A stretch of DNA of 64,000 nt from Lewinellaceae bacterium (GTDB lineage Bacteria > Bacteroidota > Bacteroidia > Chitinophagales > Saprospiraceae), in NCBI GenBank assembly GCA_020636275.1, contig JACJYD010000003.1:186001-250000 (forward strand), given 5' to 3'. Below the pieces are notes generated by a model. It was not told the DNA's origin. It saw nothing but the letters and a program-made list of their open reading frames with translations, and did not search any database. Every line of letters begins with the position of its first letter. Within the stretch, counting starts at the first letter, position 1. Both the position numbers and the translations under genes were made by a program. Of the stretch, positions 1 through 7,488 are shown in pieces.

Positions 1-25
1 TAAAAATAGTTCGCATAAGGCGACG

Positions 26-406
26 CTACTCGTCATTCCGGTCACCGAGCTGATGGTCTTCTTCCAGTTTTTGGAATAGATCCCGCAGGCGGTACATCTC
101 GTCGAGGGTGTCATCGAGGTGGAACTGGATGTCGGGAATCCGGCGCACATGTTTCTTGATCCGGTAGGCCAGGGACTGACGGAGACGGGTATAGTTGTCT
201 TCCATTTCCAGAATGACGGTTTGTTTATCCTCGGTGTTGTAAACGCTCAAATAGATCTTTGCGATACTCAGGTCCGGGCTCATTTTTACGTTGGTAACGG
301 TCACGAAAGGGGTGGTTCCGTAAATGTAAGACCCTTCCTGTTGCAAGAGTATTCCAAAATTGCGCCTGACTAATTCTGCCACTTGCTGCATGCGCTTTGT
401 TTCCAT
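26..406 (-). CDS. rbfA: Ribosome-binding factor A
   Basis: Small cytoplasmic KH-fold protein that binds the 30S subunit and assists late 16S rRNA maturation. From the chosen start the protein is about 126 residues, normal for the family. It begins METKRMQQVAELVRRNFG and has the RbfA pattern of a central FVTVTNVKMSPDLSIAKIYLSV strand region followed by a basic helix and an IPDIQFHLDDTLDEMYRLRDLF C-terminal block. The frame stays open upstream to 478, but that extension reads through a perfect hairpin and a promoter-like box, so the internal ATG at 406 is preferred. It is divergent from recG. Confidence 0.93.
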   Translation of the reverse strand: METKRMQQVAELVRRNFGILLQQEGSYIYGTTPFVTVTNVKMSPDLSIAKIYLSVYNTEDKQTVILEMEDNYTRLRQSLAYRIKKHVRRIPDIQFHLDDTLDEMYRLRDLFQKLEEDHQLGDRNDE

Positions 407-426
407 GTCTAAGCGTTTGTTCGTTT

Positions 427-468
427 TGATAAGAGAGCGGTTGGCCGAGGCCAACCGCTCTCTTATCA
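427..468. repeat. Perfect 20-bp inverted repeat in the rbfA leader
   Basis: Arms 427-446 and 449-468 are exactly complementary with a 2-base gap. The hairpin lies 21 bases upstream of the preferred rbfA start and directly downstream of a TAnnTTTG-type box at 476-483, so it would form the 5' end of the rbfA transcript. It is not followed by a T run on either strand, which argues against a simple intrinsic terminator. Confidence 0.85.
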
Positions 469-475
469 TAATTTT

Positions 476-483
476 CAAAGATA
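476..483 (-). promoter_or_regulatory. Candidate -7 box for rbfA
   Basis: The minus strand reads TATCTTTG, an exact match to the Bacteroidota -7 consensus TAnnTTTG. No clear TTTG is found 19-20 bases upstream. The predicted start of transcription falls at the edge of the 427-468 hairpin. Confidence 0.45.
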
Positions 484-610
484 GTGAATTCCAAGGCCCC
501 TTGCAGGACTTTCTGCTTCAAATGGAAACAGCATGTTGCATTTTTTTGTTCCTTACAAAATAAAAAAGCCTATTTTAAGAGCGTTTTCAGCGGTCCTTAA
601 ATTTTTTTAG

Positions 611-2722
611 ATGTGGAGCAAACTCCTCGATAGCCCGATCGAATACCTGAAAGGGGTTGGGCCGGCCCGGGCCGAACTCCTCAAAAAAGAACTGGGTGTC
701 TTCACCTTTGAAGACCTGCTCCTGCAGTACCCTTTCCGTCATGTCGACCGGACGACCTTCCATCGCATTGCCGAACTGACGCCCGACAGCGGGGAAGTGC
801 AGCTCCGGGGCGTGTTGCGCCGGGTCGAATCGGTGGGCGGCGGCGCCAAAAAACGCCTGGTCGCCAAACTGCGCGACGACTCGGGCGTGATCGAACTGGT
901 CTGGTTTAAAGGCGTTTCCTGGATCCAAAACACCCTGGAAGTCGGCAAGGAATACGTCGTGTTCGGGCGCATCAGCGCCTACGGCGCCGGGCTCAACATC
1001 GCCCACCCGGAAATGGAGGAATTCGATCCCGAAAAATCCAAGACCGCGCCGACTTTGCTGCCGGTGTACTCGAGCACCGAAAAACTCAACTCCAAAGGCC
1101 TGGACGTGCGGGCCCGCCGCCGCCTGATGCTGGAACTGCTCCAACGCCTCACTCCGGCCGATATTCCCGAAAACCTGCCCGACTACCTGGTTAAAAAACT
1201 TCGCCTGCCCTCTCGTTTGGAGGCTGTATTTGGTATCCATTTTCCGAAAAGCCAGGAAGAACTCGATGCCGCACGCAAGCGCCTTAAGTTCGAGGAGTTG
1301 TTCCTGCTCCAGGTCCGACTCCTCCAAATGAAAAGCGGACGGCAGGCTTCCATCAAGGGCTATGTGTTCGACCAGATCGGCGATAACTTTAATAACTACT
1401 ACAAGGAAAAGATCCCCTTCGAACTGACGGAAGCCCAAAAGCGGGTCATCAAGGAGATCCGCCGCGACCTCGGGGTCGGCATCCAGATGAACCGCCTGCT
1501 TCAAGGCGATGTGGGCAGCGGCAAGACCATGGTGGCCTTGCTCTGCATGCTCATCGCCCTCGACAACGGCTACCAGGCTTGCCTTATGGCGCCGACGGAG
1601 ATCCTGGCCCAGCAGCACTACCAGACCATGACCGAAAACCTCGAAGGGCTCGGCATCGAAGTGGGCTATCTGACCGGCAATGTCAAGGGCAAAGCCCGAA
1701 AAGAAGTGCTGGAGCGCCTGGAGTCCGGCGACTTGCATATGGTCATCGGCACGCATGCGCTGCTGGAGGAATGGGTGCAATTTCAAAACCTGGGCCTGGC
1801 CATCACCGATGAGCAGCACCGCTTCGGAGTGGAGCAGCGGGCGCGGCTTTGGCAGAAAAGCAAGCCTCTTCCGCCCCATGTGCTGGTCATGACCGCCACG
1901 CCCATCCCCCGAACCCTTGCCATGACCCTCTACGGCGACCTCGACGTATCTGTGATCGACGAGTTGCCGCCCGGCCGCAAGCCGGTCACGACCATCCACC
2001 GCACCGACTCACACCGGCTACGGGTGTTCGGATTTATGAAAGAACAGATAGCCCTGGGCCGCCAGGTGTATGTCGTTTATCCCCTGATCGAGGAATCCGA
2101 AAAGCTCGACCTCAAAAACCTGGAGGAAGGCTACGAAGCCATCCAGCGTGCTTTCCCGATGCCCGACTACCAGGTCAGCATTCTGCACGGCCGCATGAAA
2201 GCGGCGGACAAGGATTTTGAAATGAACCGCTTTGTGAAGGGAGAAACCCAGATTATGGTGGCCACCACGGTCATCGAGGTAGGCGTCAATGTGCCCAATG
2301 CTTCGGTGATGGTGATCGAAAATACGGAGCGCTTCGGCCTCTCCCAACTCCACCAGCTGCGCGGCCGTGTAGGCCGGGGCGCCGACCAGTCGTATTGCGT
2401 CCTGATGAGCGGCTACAAGCTCAGCAAGGAAGCCCGGCAGCGTATCGAAACCATGTGCCGCAGCAACGACGGCTTCGAGATCGCGGAAGCCGACCTGCGC
2501 CTCCGCGGTCCGGGCGACCTGGAGGGTACCCAACAGAGCGGCATTCTGAATCTAAAAATCGCCGATCTCGCCCGCGACGGCCGCATCCTGCAAACCGCCC
2601 GCGACCTTGCCCAGCGCATTCTGGATCAGGACCCGCAATTGCAGCATCCTTCCAATGCCGTGCTAAAAAATTACCTGGATACGCATAAGAATGCGTTGCG
2701 GGGATGGGGGAGGATTAGTTGA
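611..2722 (+). CDS. recG: ATP-dependent DNA helicase RecG
   Basis: Superfamily 2 branch-migration helicase of recombination and fork rescue, 703 residues, a normal length. The N-terminal wedge/OB region (about 1-260) starts with SPIEYLKGVGPARAELL, typical of RecG. The helicase core shows Walker A GDVGSGKT near residue 299, the DEQH box near 400, the motif MTATPIPRTLAMTLYGDLD, and QLRGRVGRG near 582. The last codons (ATT AGT TGA) run into an array of GTTGAARA octamers, so the stop codon lies in that repeat. It is convergent with the acyl-CoA dehydrogenase gene. Confidence 0.98.
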   Translation: MWSKLLDSPIEYLKGVGPARAELLKKELGVFTFEDLLLQYPFRHVDRTTFHRIAELTPDSGEVQLRGVLRRVESVGGGAKKRLVAKLRDDSGVIELVWFKGVSWIQNTLEVGKEYVVFGRISAYGAGLNIAHPEMEEFDPEKSKTAPTLLPVYSSTEKLNSKGLDVRARRRLMLELLQRLTPADIPENLPDYLVKKLRLPSRLEAVFGIHFPKSQEELDAARKRLKFEELFLLQVRLLQMKSGRQASIKGYVFDQIGDNFNNYYKEKIPFELTEAQKRVIKEIRRDLGVGIQMNRLLQGDVGSGKTMVALLCMLIALDNGYQACLMAPTEILAQQHYQTMTENLEGLGIEVGYLTGNVKGKARKEVLERLESGDLHMVIGTHALLEEWVQFQNLGLAITDEQHRFGVEQRARLWQKSKPLPPHVLVMTATPIPRTLAMTLYGDLDVSVIDELPPGRKPVTTIHRTDSHRLRVFGFMKEQIALGRQVYVVYPLIEESEKLDLKNLEEGYEAIQRAFPMPDYQVSILHGRMKAADKDFEMNRFVKGETQIMVATTVIEVGVNVPNASVMVIENTERFGLSQLHQLRGRVGRGADQSYCVLMSGYKLSKEARQRIETMCRSNDGFEIAEADLRLRGPGDLEGTQQSGILNLKIADLARDGRILQTARDLAQRILDQDPQLQHPSNAVLKNYLDTHKNALRGWGRIS

Positions 2723-2804
2723 AAGGTTGAAAAGTTGAAGAGTTGAAAAGTTGAAGAGTTGAAGAGTTTTCTTTTCAACTCTTCAACTTTTCAACTAATC
2801 AACT
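2717..2804. repeat. GTTGAARA octamer inverted-repeat array 1
   Basis: Left arm (about 2717-2767) is a run of GTTGAAAA/GTTGAAGA units; right arm (about 2773-2804) is the reverse complement (TTCAACTCTTCAAC type). It fills the convergent junction of recG and the acyl-CoA dehydrogenase gene and supplies the recG stop codon. It probably works as a bidirectional terminator (inference). Confidence 0.85.
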
Positions 2805-4603
2805 CAAAAACAATACTCATTTGCTTCGATCAATCGCTCCGCGATCTTCCGGCGCAGGGCCTTCACATTCACAGGCGGATACTTGGTAAAGCGCTTGAGG
2901 CCCATGAGCAGGGTGCGCAGCAGGTCGCCTTCGGCGAAGGAGGCCAGGGCGTCGGTGCCGAAGCGGGTCATTCGGCCGGTGGCGTCGTGGAGGTAGACCT
3001 TCAGCATGGCGTCATAGATCTCCTGATCGATCGGCTTGCCGGGCATGTCGTGGAGTTTCTCTACGCGCAGCAGGAGCGATTCGGCAACGAAGGTATCGGC
3101 CAGCATGTCGGCCACGTTCATCAGGACCTCCTGCTCATCTTCGAGCTTGAGCTGGCCGTCCATTTGGAGTTTGGCAGCGGCGCCGGCAACCATGAGCACG
3201 GCTTTTTTGAATTCCTTGATGGCTTTCTTTTCTTCCGCATAAAGGCCTTCGGGTTTGTCGAATCCCGGCATGGAAGCGAGTTCTTTCTGCACTTCCCAGG
3301 CCGGGCCCACGATGTCGAGCTCGCCTTTCATAGCGCGGCGCAGCAGCATTTCGACCGAAAGCATGCGGTTGATCTCGTTGGTGCCCTCGAAGATGCGGTT
3401 GATGCGCGAGTCGCGGTAGGCACGGGCAGCAGAGGCTTCTTCCGAGTAACCCATGCCGCCATGGATCTGTACCGTTTCGTCGACCACATAGTCGAGGGCT
3501 TCCGAACCGACGACTTTTAGGATGGCACATTCGATGGCGTATTCCTGCGCAGCGCGGCGCTTGGCTTCACCAAAGGAGACCCCCTCGTGATGCAGGTTTT
3601 CCTCCATGGTCCGCATGAGGTTGGAAGTGCGGTACAGCGCGCTTTCGGTGGCAAATAGCCGGATAACCTGCTCTGCCAGTTTATACTGAATGGCGCCAAA
3701 CTGGGCGATCGGCTTTTTGAATTGCACCCGCTCGTTGGCGTATTGTACGGCGGTCGTAATGCTCCTTTTAGAGCCGCCGATGGTCATGGCGCCGAGTTTG
3801 AAGCGGCCGATGTTGAGCGCGTTGAAAGCGATGAGGTGGCCCTTTCCGATCTCACCGAGCACGTTTTCGACGGGGACCTTCGCGTTTTCCAAAAAGACCA
3901 TCCGGGTGGAGGAACCGTGGATGCCCAGTTTGTTTTCTTCCTCTCCCAGCGTGAGGCCCGGCGTGTCGCGTTCGATCAGAAAGCCGGTGAATTTGTCGCC
4001 GTCTACCTGTGCGAAAACGATGAACAGATTGGCAAATCCGGCATTGGTGATCCACATCTTCTGCCCGTTCAGGACGTAGTGTTTGCCGTCGGGGCTCAGG
4101 TCGGCGCGGGTTTTAGCCGCCAGTGCGTCGGAACCCGATCCGGGTTCGGTCAGGGCGTAGGCCGATGCCCACTCGCCGCTGACGAGCCTGGGCAGGTATT
4201 TTTGCTTTTGGGCTTCGGTGCCGTAGTAGAGGATGGGCAGCATGCCGATCCCCGTGTGGGCGGCGAAGGAGACGATCCAGGACCCCGCAGGCCCCAGCAC
4301 TTCGCCGATCAGGGTATTGGTGTTCGTGTCGAGGGCCATCCCGCCGAATTCCTCCGGCATGTGGGCGCCCAGCAGGCCGAGTTCACCGGCGCGTTGCAGC
4401 AACCGGGGCGTGAGTCCGGGTTCTTTTTCCTCGATCTGTTCCCGGACGGGAAAGATCTCGTTTTCCAGAAAATCCTGCGCCATCTGCCGGATCATCAATT
4501 GTTCTTCCGAAAATTCTTCCGGGAAAAAAGCAGAATCGGGGCTGGCATCCTTAACCAGAAATTCCCCGCCTTTCAAAGGTTGGTGGACGAGTGTGTCGGG
4601 CAT
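2804..4603 (-). CDS. Acyl-CoA dehydrogenase, long form
   Basis: FAD-dependent enzyme of fatty-acid beta-oxidation, 599 residues. The core dehydrogenase occupies about 25-420 with YALTEPGSGSDA near the substrate/FAD site and the catalytic-glutamate context IFEGTNEINRML near residue 405. About 170 further residues form a C-terminal helical extension, as in FadE/VLCAD-like enzymes common in Bacteroidota. A promoter with perfect -7 box and paired GCGAA-TT-TTCGC palindromes lies just upstream, which suggests control by a dedicated regulator. It is a single-gene unit; no electron-transfer flavoprotein genes are adjacent. Confidence 0.96.
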   Translation of the reverse strand: MPDTLVHQPLKGGEFLVKDASPDSAFFPEEFSEEQLMIRQMAQDFLENEIFPVREQIEEKEPGLTPRLLQRAGELGLLGAHMPEEFGGMALDTNTNTLIGEVLGPAGSWIVSFAAHTGIGMLPILYYGTEAQKQKYLPRLVSGEWASAYALTEPGSGSDALAAKTRADLSPDGKHYVLNGQKMWITNAGFANLFIVFAQVDGDKFTGFLIERDTPGLTLGEEENKLGIHGSSTRMVFLENAKVPVENVLGEIGKGHLIAFNALNIGRFKLGAMTIGGSKRSITTAVQYANERVQFKKPIAQFGAIQYKLAEQVIRLFATESALYRTSNLMRTMEENLHHEGVSFGEAKRRAAQEYAIECAILKVVGSEALDYVVDETVQIHGGMGYSEEASAARAYRDSRINRIFEGTNEINRMLSVEMLLRRAMKGELDIVGPAWEVQKELASMPGFDKPEGLYAEEKKAIKEFKKAVLMVAGAAAKLQMDGQLKLEDEQEVLMNVADMLADTFVAESLLLRVEKLHDMPGKPIDQEIYDAMLKVYLHDATGRMTRFGTDALASFAEGDLLRTLLMGLKRFTKYPPVNVKALRRKIAERLIEANEYCF

Positions 4604-4625
4604 GATCGTTTGGATTTTAAATGGT

Positions 4626-4706
4626 TTAGCGAATTTTCGCTAACAAAGATAAGTTAAAATGCGGCGCTTGTAAAGGGGCGCGCATCATTTTTGGCGAATT
4701 TTCGCT
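4626..4706. promoter_or_regulatory. Paired GCGAATTTTCGC palindromes (candidate operators)
   Basis: Two copies of GCGAATTTTCGC lie at 4629-4640 and 4694-4705, with centres exactly 65 bp apart, near six helical turns. The first is extended to TTAGCGAA/TTCGCTAA and overlaps the predicted transcription start; the second sits just upstream of the -33 element. This arrangement fits a dimeric repressor with two sites, but no regulator is identified. Confidence 0.45.
4644..4674 (-). promoter_or_regulatory. Promoter of the acyl-CoA dehydrogenase gene
   Basis: The minus strand reads TTTA, 19 bases, then TATCTTTG, matching the Bacteroidota consensus TTTG-N19-TAnnTTTG with one mismatch in the -33 element. 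The predicted start of transcription falls inside the palindrome at 4626-4643. Confidence 0.65.
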
Positions 4707-4801
4707 GGCGGGGACTTTTGGCGGGTATTTTTTGGGAAAAAATAAAATCCTTTAAAAGCCGGATTGGGACGGCCCGATCCGCCCAATCCAGCTCTTCAGG
4801 G

Positions 4802-5758
4802 TTAATAGTTCAGCATCCAATTAATGCCGTATTTATCCGTAAGGCTGCCGTAGTAGGCCCCCCAGAACATATCCTGCAGCGGCATGGTGATCTTTCCTCC
4901 GGCCGACAACGCATCAAAGATCCTCGTGGTTTCTTCTTTGGTTTCGGGCTCGATAGAGATATGCATATTATTACCGGGGATCACGGTGAAACCCATTTCC
5001 ACAGGGGCGTCCGTGCCCATTAGAATATGGCCGCCCGTGATGGGGAGCTCAATGTGGAGGATCATTTTCTTAACGTTTTCGGCGATCGGCGGATGATCGG
5101 CATCGGGCGGCAAGTCTCCAAACCGTTGTATGCCGTTTCCGCTGAACTCCGTTTTGAAGACCGAACGGTAAAACAAAAAGGCCTCTTCCGTATTTCCGGG
5201 GAAGTTCAGGTAGGTGCAAACTCTCGATTTTTTGTCTGTCCGAAGTTCTTTCCTGAGCTTTGCCTGAGCTTCCAGGTATTGGTCGAGGTTACTCAATGCG
5301 GCGGTGAAACCCTCCCTGAAGCCCATCTGGATGACTTTTTCCAGAGCGGCCAGGTCTTCATATGAGATGACAATGTCCACAGTCGTGGTATCTTCATTTT
5401 CCCGGAAAGTATTTTCCCAAAAGGAGCGCGGAAAGTCGGGATTGACCCGGCCGTTTTCATCACAAAACGCATCCAGGCCGGAGAAACTCTTCAGGGCCTC
5501 GATCTTCTTGTAATCAGCTTTGCACCAATGGGTATCGTTTTCGGGGCCGACCATGGAATAAAGCCAGACCCCGCCTTCCCGGAAGTCCATGGATTTGGTT
5601 ATTGTGCGGTAGGGTTTTGGCGCCCACCACAGGTCGAGCAATTCGGGTTTGGTCCAGGCGTCCCATACCAGGGGGAGGCCGGCGGCAAATTCCCTTTTTA
5701 CGGAAATGGTCTTGTTTTCCTTGTTGACGGAAAAGTCGAAGTGCAGATCAGTTTTCAT
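4802..5758 (-). CDS. SRPBCC (AHSA1-like) domain fused to PhnB/glyoxalase-fold domain
   Basis: 318-residue two-domain protein. Residues about 10-165 are an AHSA1/START-type fold (VKREFAAGLPLVWDAWTKPE, LLDLWWAPKP). Residues about 178-318 are a PhnB-like vicinal-oxygen-chelate domain (CTYLNFPGNTEEAFLFYRSVF, DMFWGAYYGSLTDKYGINWML). The ATG at 5758 is chosen because it begins the SRPBCC homology and sits 10 bases after the ArsR stop; the longer open frame runs into arsR. In many bacteria an ArsR regulator is paired with separate AHSA1 and PhnB-like genes, so this is a fusion of commonly co-occurring partners. The ligand is unknown. Confidence 0.88.
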   Translation of the reverse strand: MKTDLHFDFSVNKENKTISVKREFAAGLPLVWDAWTKPELLDLWWAPKPYRTITKSMDFREGGVWLYSMVGPENDTHWCKADYKKIEALKSFSGLDAFCDENGRVNPDFPRSFWENTFRENEDTTTVDIVISYEDLAALEKVIQMGFREGFTAALSNLDQYLEAQAKLRKELRTDKKSRVCTYLNFPGNTEEAFLFYRSVFKTEFSGNGIQRFGDLPPDADHPPIAENVKKMILHIELPITGGHILMGTDAPVEMGFTVIPGNNMHISIEPETKEETTRIFDALSAGGKITMPLQDMFWGAYYGSLTDKYGINWMLNY

Positions 5759-5768
5759 TTCTGAATTT

Positions 5769-6089
5769 TTAAATGGGTGATTTTTTAATATTGGATAACA
5801 CCTTGTCCAGTTCGTTGAAGCGGCTTTCCCAGATCTTTCTGAATTGGTCGAGCCATTTGTCAATCTCTTTCATTTTATCTACTTCGAGTTGATAAAAAAT
5901 CTCCCGGCCTTGCTGTTCCTGTTTTACGAGCTGGCACTCCACCAGTATCTGCAAGTGTTTGGAAACGGCTTGCCGGGTGGTGTCGAAGTGCTCGGCCAGG
6001 GCGTTCGGCGTCATCGCCTGAATGGCGATTAGGCCAATGATGGCCCGCCGGGTCGGGTCGGCGATGGCCTGAAATACATCTCTTCTCAT
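5769..6089 (-). CDS. ArsR-family winged-helix transcriptional regulator
   Basis: About 106 residues with the ArsR fold: MRRDVFQAIADPTRRAIIGL, then the recognition-helix region ALAEHFDTTRQAVSKHLQIL and a wing ending GREIFYQLE. No metal-binding cysteines are visible, which fits the subgroup encoded next to AHSA1 proteins. It is the first gene of a two-gene operon with the fusion protein downstream. The track frame extends 21 codons upstream, but those would overlap the leader, so the internal ATG at 6089 is used. It probably represses its own promoter through the inverted repeats at 6118-6151. Confidence 0.92.
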   Translation of the reverse strand: MRRDVFQAIADPTRRAIIGLIAIQAMTPNALAEHFDTTRQAVSKHLQILVECQLVKQEQQGREIFYQLEVDKMKEIDKWLDQFRKIWESRFNELDKVLSNIKKSPI

Positions 6090-6117
6090 TAGTCTGCTGC
6101 TGTTATGCAATTGATTG

Positions 6118-6153
6118 GTTGCAAATATATGCGCAACTATTCGTTTGCGCAAA
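6118..6153 (-). promoter_or_regulatory. Promoter and candidate operator of the ArsR operon
   Basis: The minus strand carries TTTG (6150-6153), 20 bases, TATATTTG (6122-6129): both elements are exact matches to the Bacteroidota consensus. Overlapping it are two inverted repeats on the plus strand, GTTGC...GCAAC and TGCGCAA...TTGCGCA, typical of ArsR-type operators that block the -7 element. Confidence 0.7.
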
Positions 6154-6168
6154 TTTTTTGAAATTTTT

Positions 6169-6357
6169 TTACTCCAATTTTTTCAAGGCTTCAAAAGCGA
6201 GATCGGCGACGGCTCGCGCGCCTTCCGGCTGGAGACGGGTATTGTCGGACTGGCCATCGGGACAGGCTTCATATTTACCGGGGGGGAAGGTTCATGAAAT
6301 AATGGTCCGTTACATAAGCTCGGCCCTTGACGCTGAAGGCATCCGTGGAAAAAAGAT
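6169..6357 (-). pseudogene. 3' relic of an SGNH (rhamnogalacturonan acetylesterase-like) esterase
   Basis: In minus-strand translation, a frame ending at a stop at 6169-6171 encodes the block DNTRLQPEGARAVADLAFEA, which resembles the C-terminal DxTHxxxxGA block of rhamnogalacturonan acetylesterase-type SGNH hydrolases; the catalytic histidine position holds arginine. The preceding segment (…KGRAYVTDHYFMNLPP) continues the apparent homology in another frame, and the two join at a run of seven C residues near 6280, indicating a frameshift. No N-terminal or GDSL part remains. I recognised this by family memory; a search would be needed to confirm. Confidence 0.5.
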
Positions 6358-6359
6358 AT

Positions 6360-6656
6360 TCATGCCAGGGACTCAAAGATCTGCTTCACGTTTCTTTTAT
6401 TTTTCCCCCAATCAATAAATTGGCTGGGAAGGGAACATTCGCTTTTCACCTTTACGTGCCCATCGTCTTGAATGCGGACTTCAATATTTTCACTCCATGA
6501 CCATAAGCTTATTTTCGTCTTTGCCTGGATCAATCCCAGGTCTTTGTCAAAGCTCTTGATTTCGAAATTACATTTTTCAATCACCATCTTAACCTTGTCC
6601 AATAGCTGGCTTTTGTTAAGGGCGTACTTCTTTGAATCTTCAAATTTGGCTGCCAT
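6360..6656 (-). CDS. Hypothetical small cytoplasmic protein
   Basis: 98 residues, no signal peptide or membrane segment. A first half rich in lysine (SKKYALNKSQLLDKVKMVIEKCNF) precedes alternating beta-type strands (KTKISLWSWSENIEVRIQDDGHVKVKSEC) and a conserved-looking tail (QFIDWGKNKRNVKQIFESL). I do not recognise a named family, although the fold resembles small PH-like or lipid-binding proteins. It is divergent from the LOG gene and its 3' end abuts the esterase relic. Confidence 0.7.
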   Translation of the reverse strand: MAAKFEDSKKYALNKSQLLDKVKMVIEKCNFEIKSFDKDLGLIQAKTKISLWSWSENIEVRIQDDGHVKVKSECSLPSQFIDWGKNKRNVKQIFESLA

Positions 6657-6812
6657 GTTTTTATTTTATGGAGGTGAGTGACTACGCGATCATGCGGGTT
6701 TGGACAAGAACAGGTGTTGGAAAGGTAGGAAAAGTTGGGGGGAATGAGTAAGAATCTTGTTCCAAATATTCCCGTACCTTTACTTTCTCGTTCACCAATT
6801 TCGCTTTTCGAT

Positions 6813-7388
6813 ATGCACTCCATCGCCGTCTTTTGTGGCTCCTCCCGAGGTAAAAACCCGCTCTTTCACCAACTGGCTGCCGAGCTGGGCCGTACCTTTG
6901 CGAAACGCGGCATCACCCTGGTTTACGGCGCCGGTAAAGTGGGCCTGATGGGCATCATGGCCGATGCGGCCCTGGAAGCAGGTGGGAAGGTCATGGGCTC
7001 GATTCCCTCTTTTATGAAAGAAAAAGAGGTCTGCCACACAGACCTGACGGAACTCTATATCGTCAAAAGCATGCACGAACGCAAGCAGCTTATGGCGGAA
7101 CGGGCGGATGGTTTCATCACCCTGCCGGGCGGTTTCGGCACGCTGGATGAACTCTTCGAGATCCTCACCTGGAAACAGATCCAGCTCCACCACAAGCCGG
7201 TGGGCCTCCTCAACTGGAACGGCTATTACGATCACCTGCTGACCCATATCGACCACATGATCCAGGAGGGCTACCTAAAAGAGGTGAACCGCGGCCTGCT
7301 CACCGTAGCTAACGATTTGGAAACCTTGCTCGACGCTATGGAAAAGGCGCCCCGGGCATTCGACACGAAATGGCTGGATCGGACATAA
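6813..7388 (+). CDS. LOG family protein (TIGR00730-type Rossmann fold)
   Basis: 191 residues from the ATG at 6813 (MHSIAVFCGSSRG). The family includes cytokinin riboside 5'-monophosphate phosphoribohydrolases and related nucleotide hydrolases. Diagnostic motifs are the N-terminal CGSS, VYGAGKVGLMGIMADAAL, the ERKQLM segment and PGGFGTLDE near residues 105-113, which form the active site. The natural substrate in this organism is unknown. A near-consensus -7 box (TACCTTTA, 6775-6782) precedes it. A hairpin at 7401-7439 follows the stop. Confidence 0.95.
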   Translation: MHSIAVFCGSSRGKNPLFHQLAAELGRTFAKRGITLVYGAGKVGLMGIMADAALEAGGKVMGSIPSFMKEKEVCHTDLTELYIVKSMHERKQLMAERADGFITLPGGFGTLDELFEILTWKQIQLHHKPVGLLNWNGYYDHLLTHIDHMIQEGYLKEVNRGLLTVANDLETLLDAMEKAPRAFDTKWLDRT

Positions 7389-7400
7389 AAATGGGAAAAC

Positions 7401-7439
7401 TGAAAACATGGGCCGGGCTATGCCTGTTCCATGTTTTCA
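7401..7439. terminator. Inverted repeat after the LOG gene
   Basis: TGAAAACATGG (7401-7411) pairs with CCATGTTTTCA (7429-7439), beginning 12 bases after the LOG stop codon. The right arm overlaps the -33 element of the ahcY promoter, so termination and initiation are packed together. Confidence 0.55.
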
Positions 7440-7466
7440 ATTTCTCCTTTAACTTCTTTACTTTTG
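7435..7466 (+). promoter_or_regulatory. Promoter of ahcY
   Basis: TTTC (7435-7438), 20 bases, then TACTTTTG (7459-7466): perfect -7 element and one mismatch in the -33 element of the Bacteroidota consensus. The predicted start lies about 15 bases before the ATG at 7489. Confidence 0.65.
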
Positions 7467-7488
7467 CACCCTGAAAAAAATTCTATTC

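Noticed and set aside
587..1999. Long minus-strand open frame (470 codons) over recG
   Set aside because: It is the shadow of a strongly conserved recG; its translation is rich in H, G, Q and D without motifs, as seen for antisense frames in GC-rich DNA.
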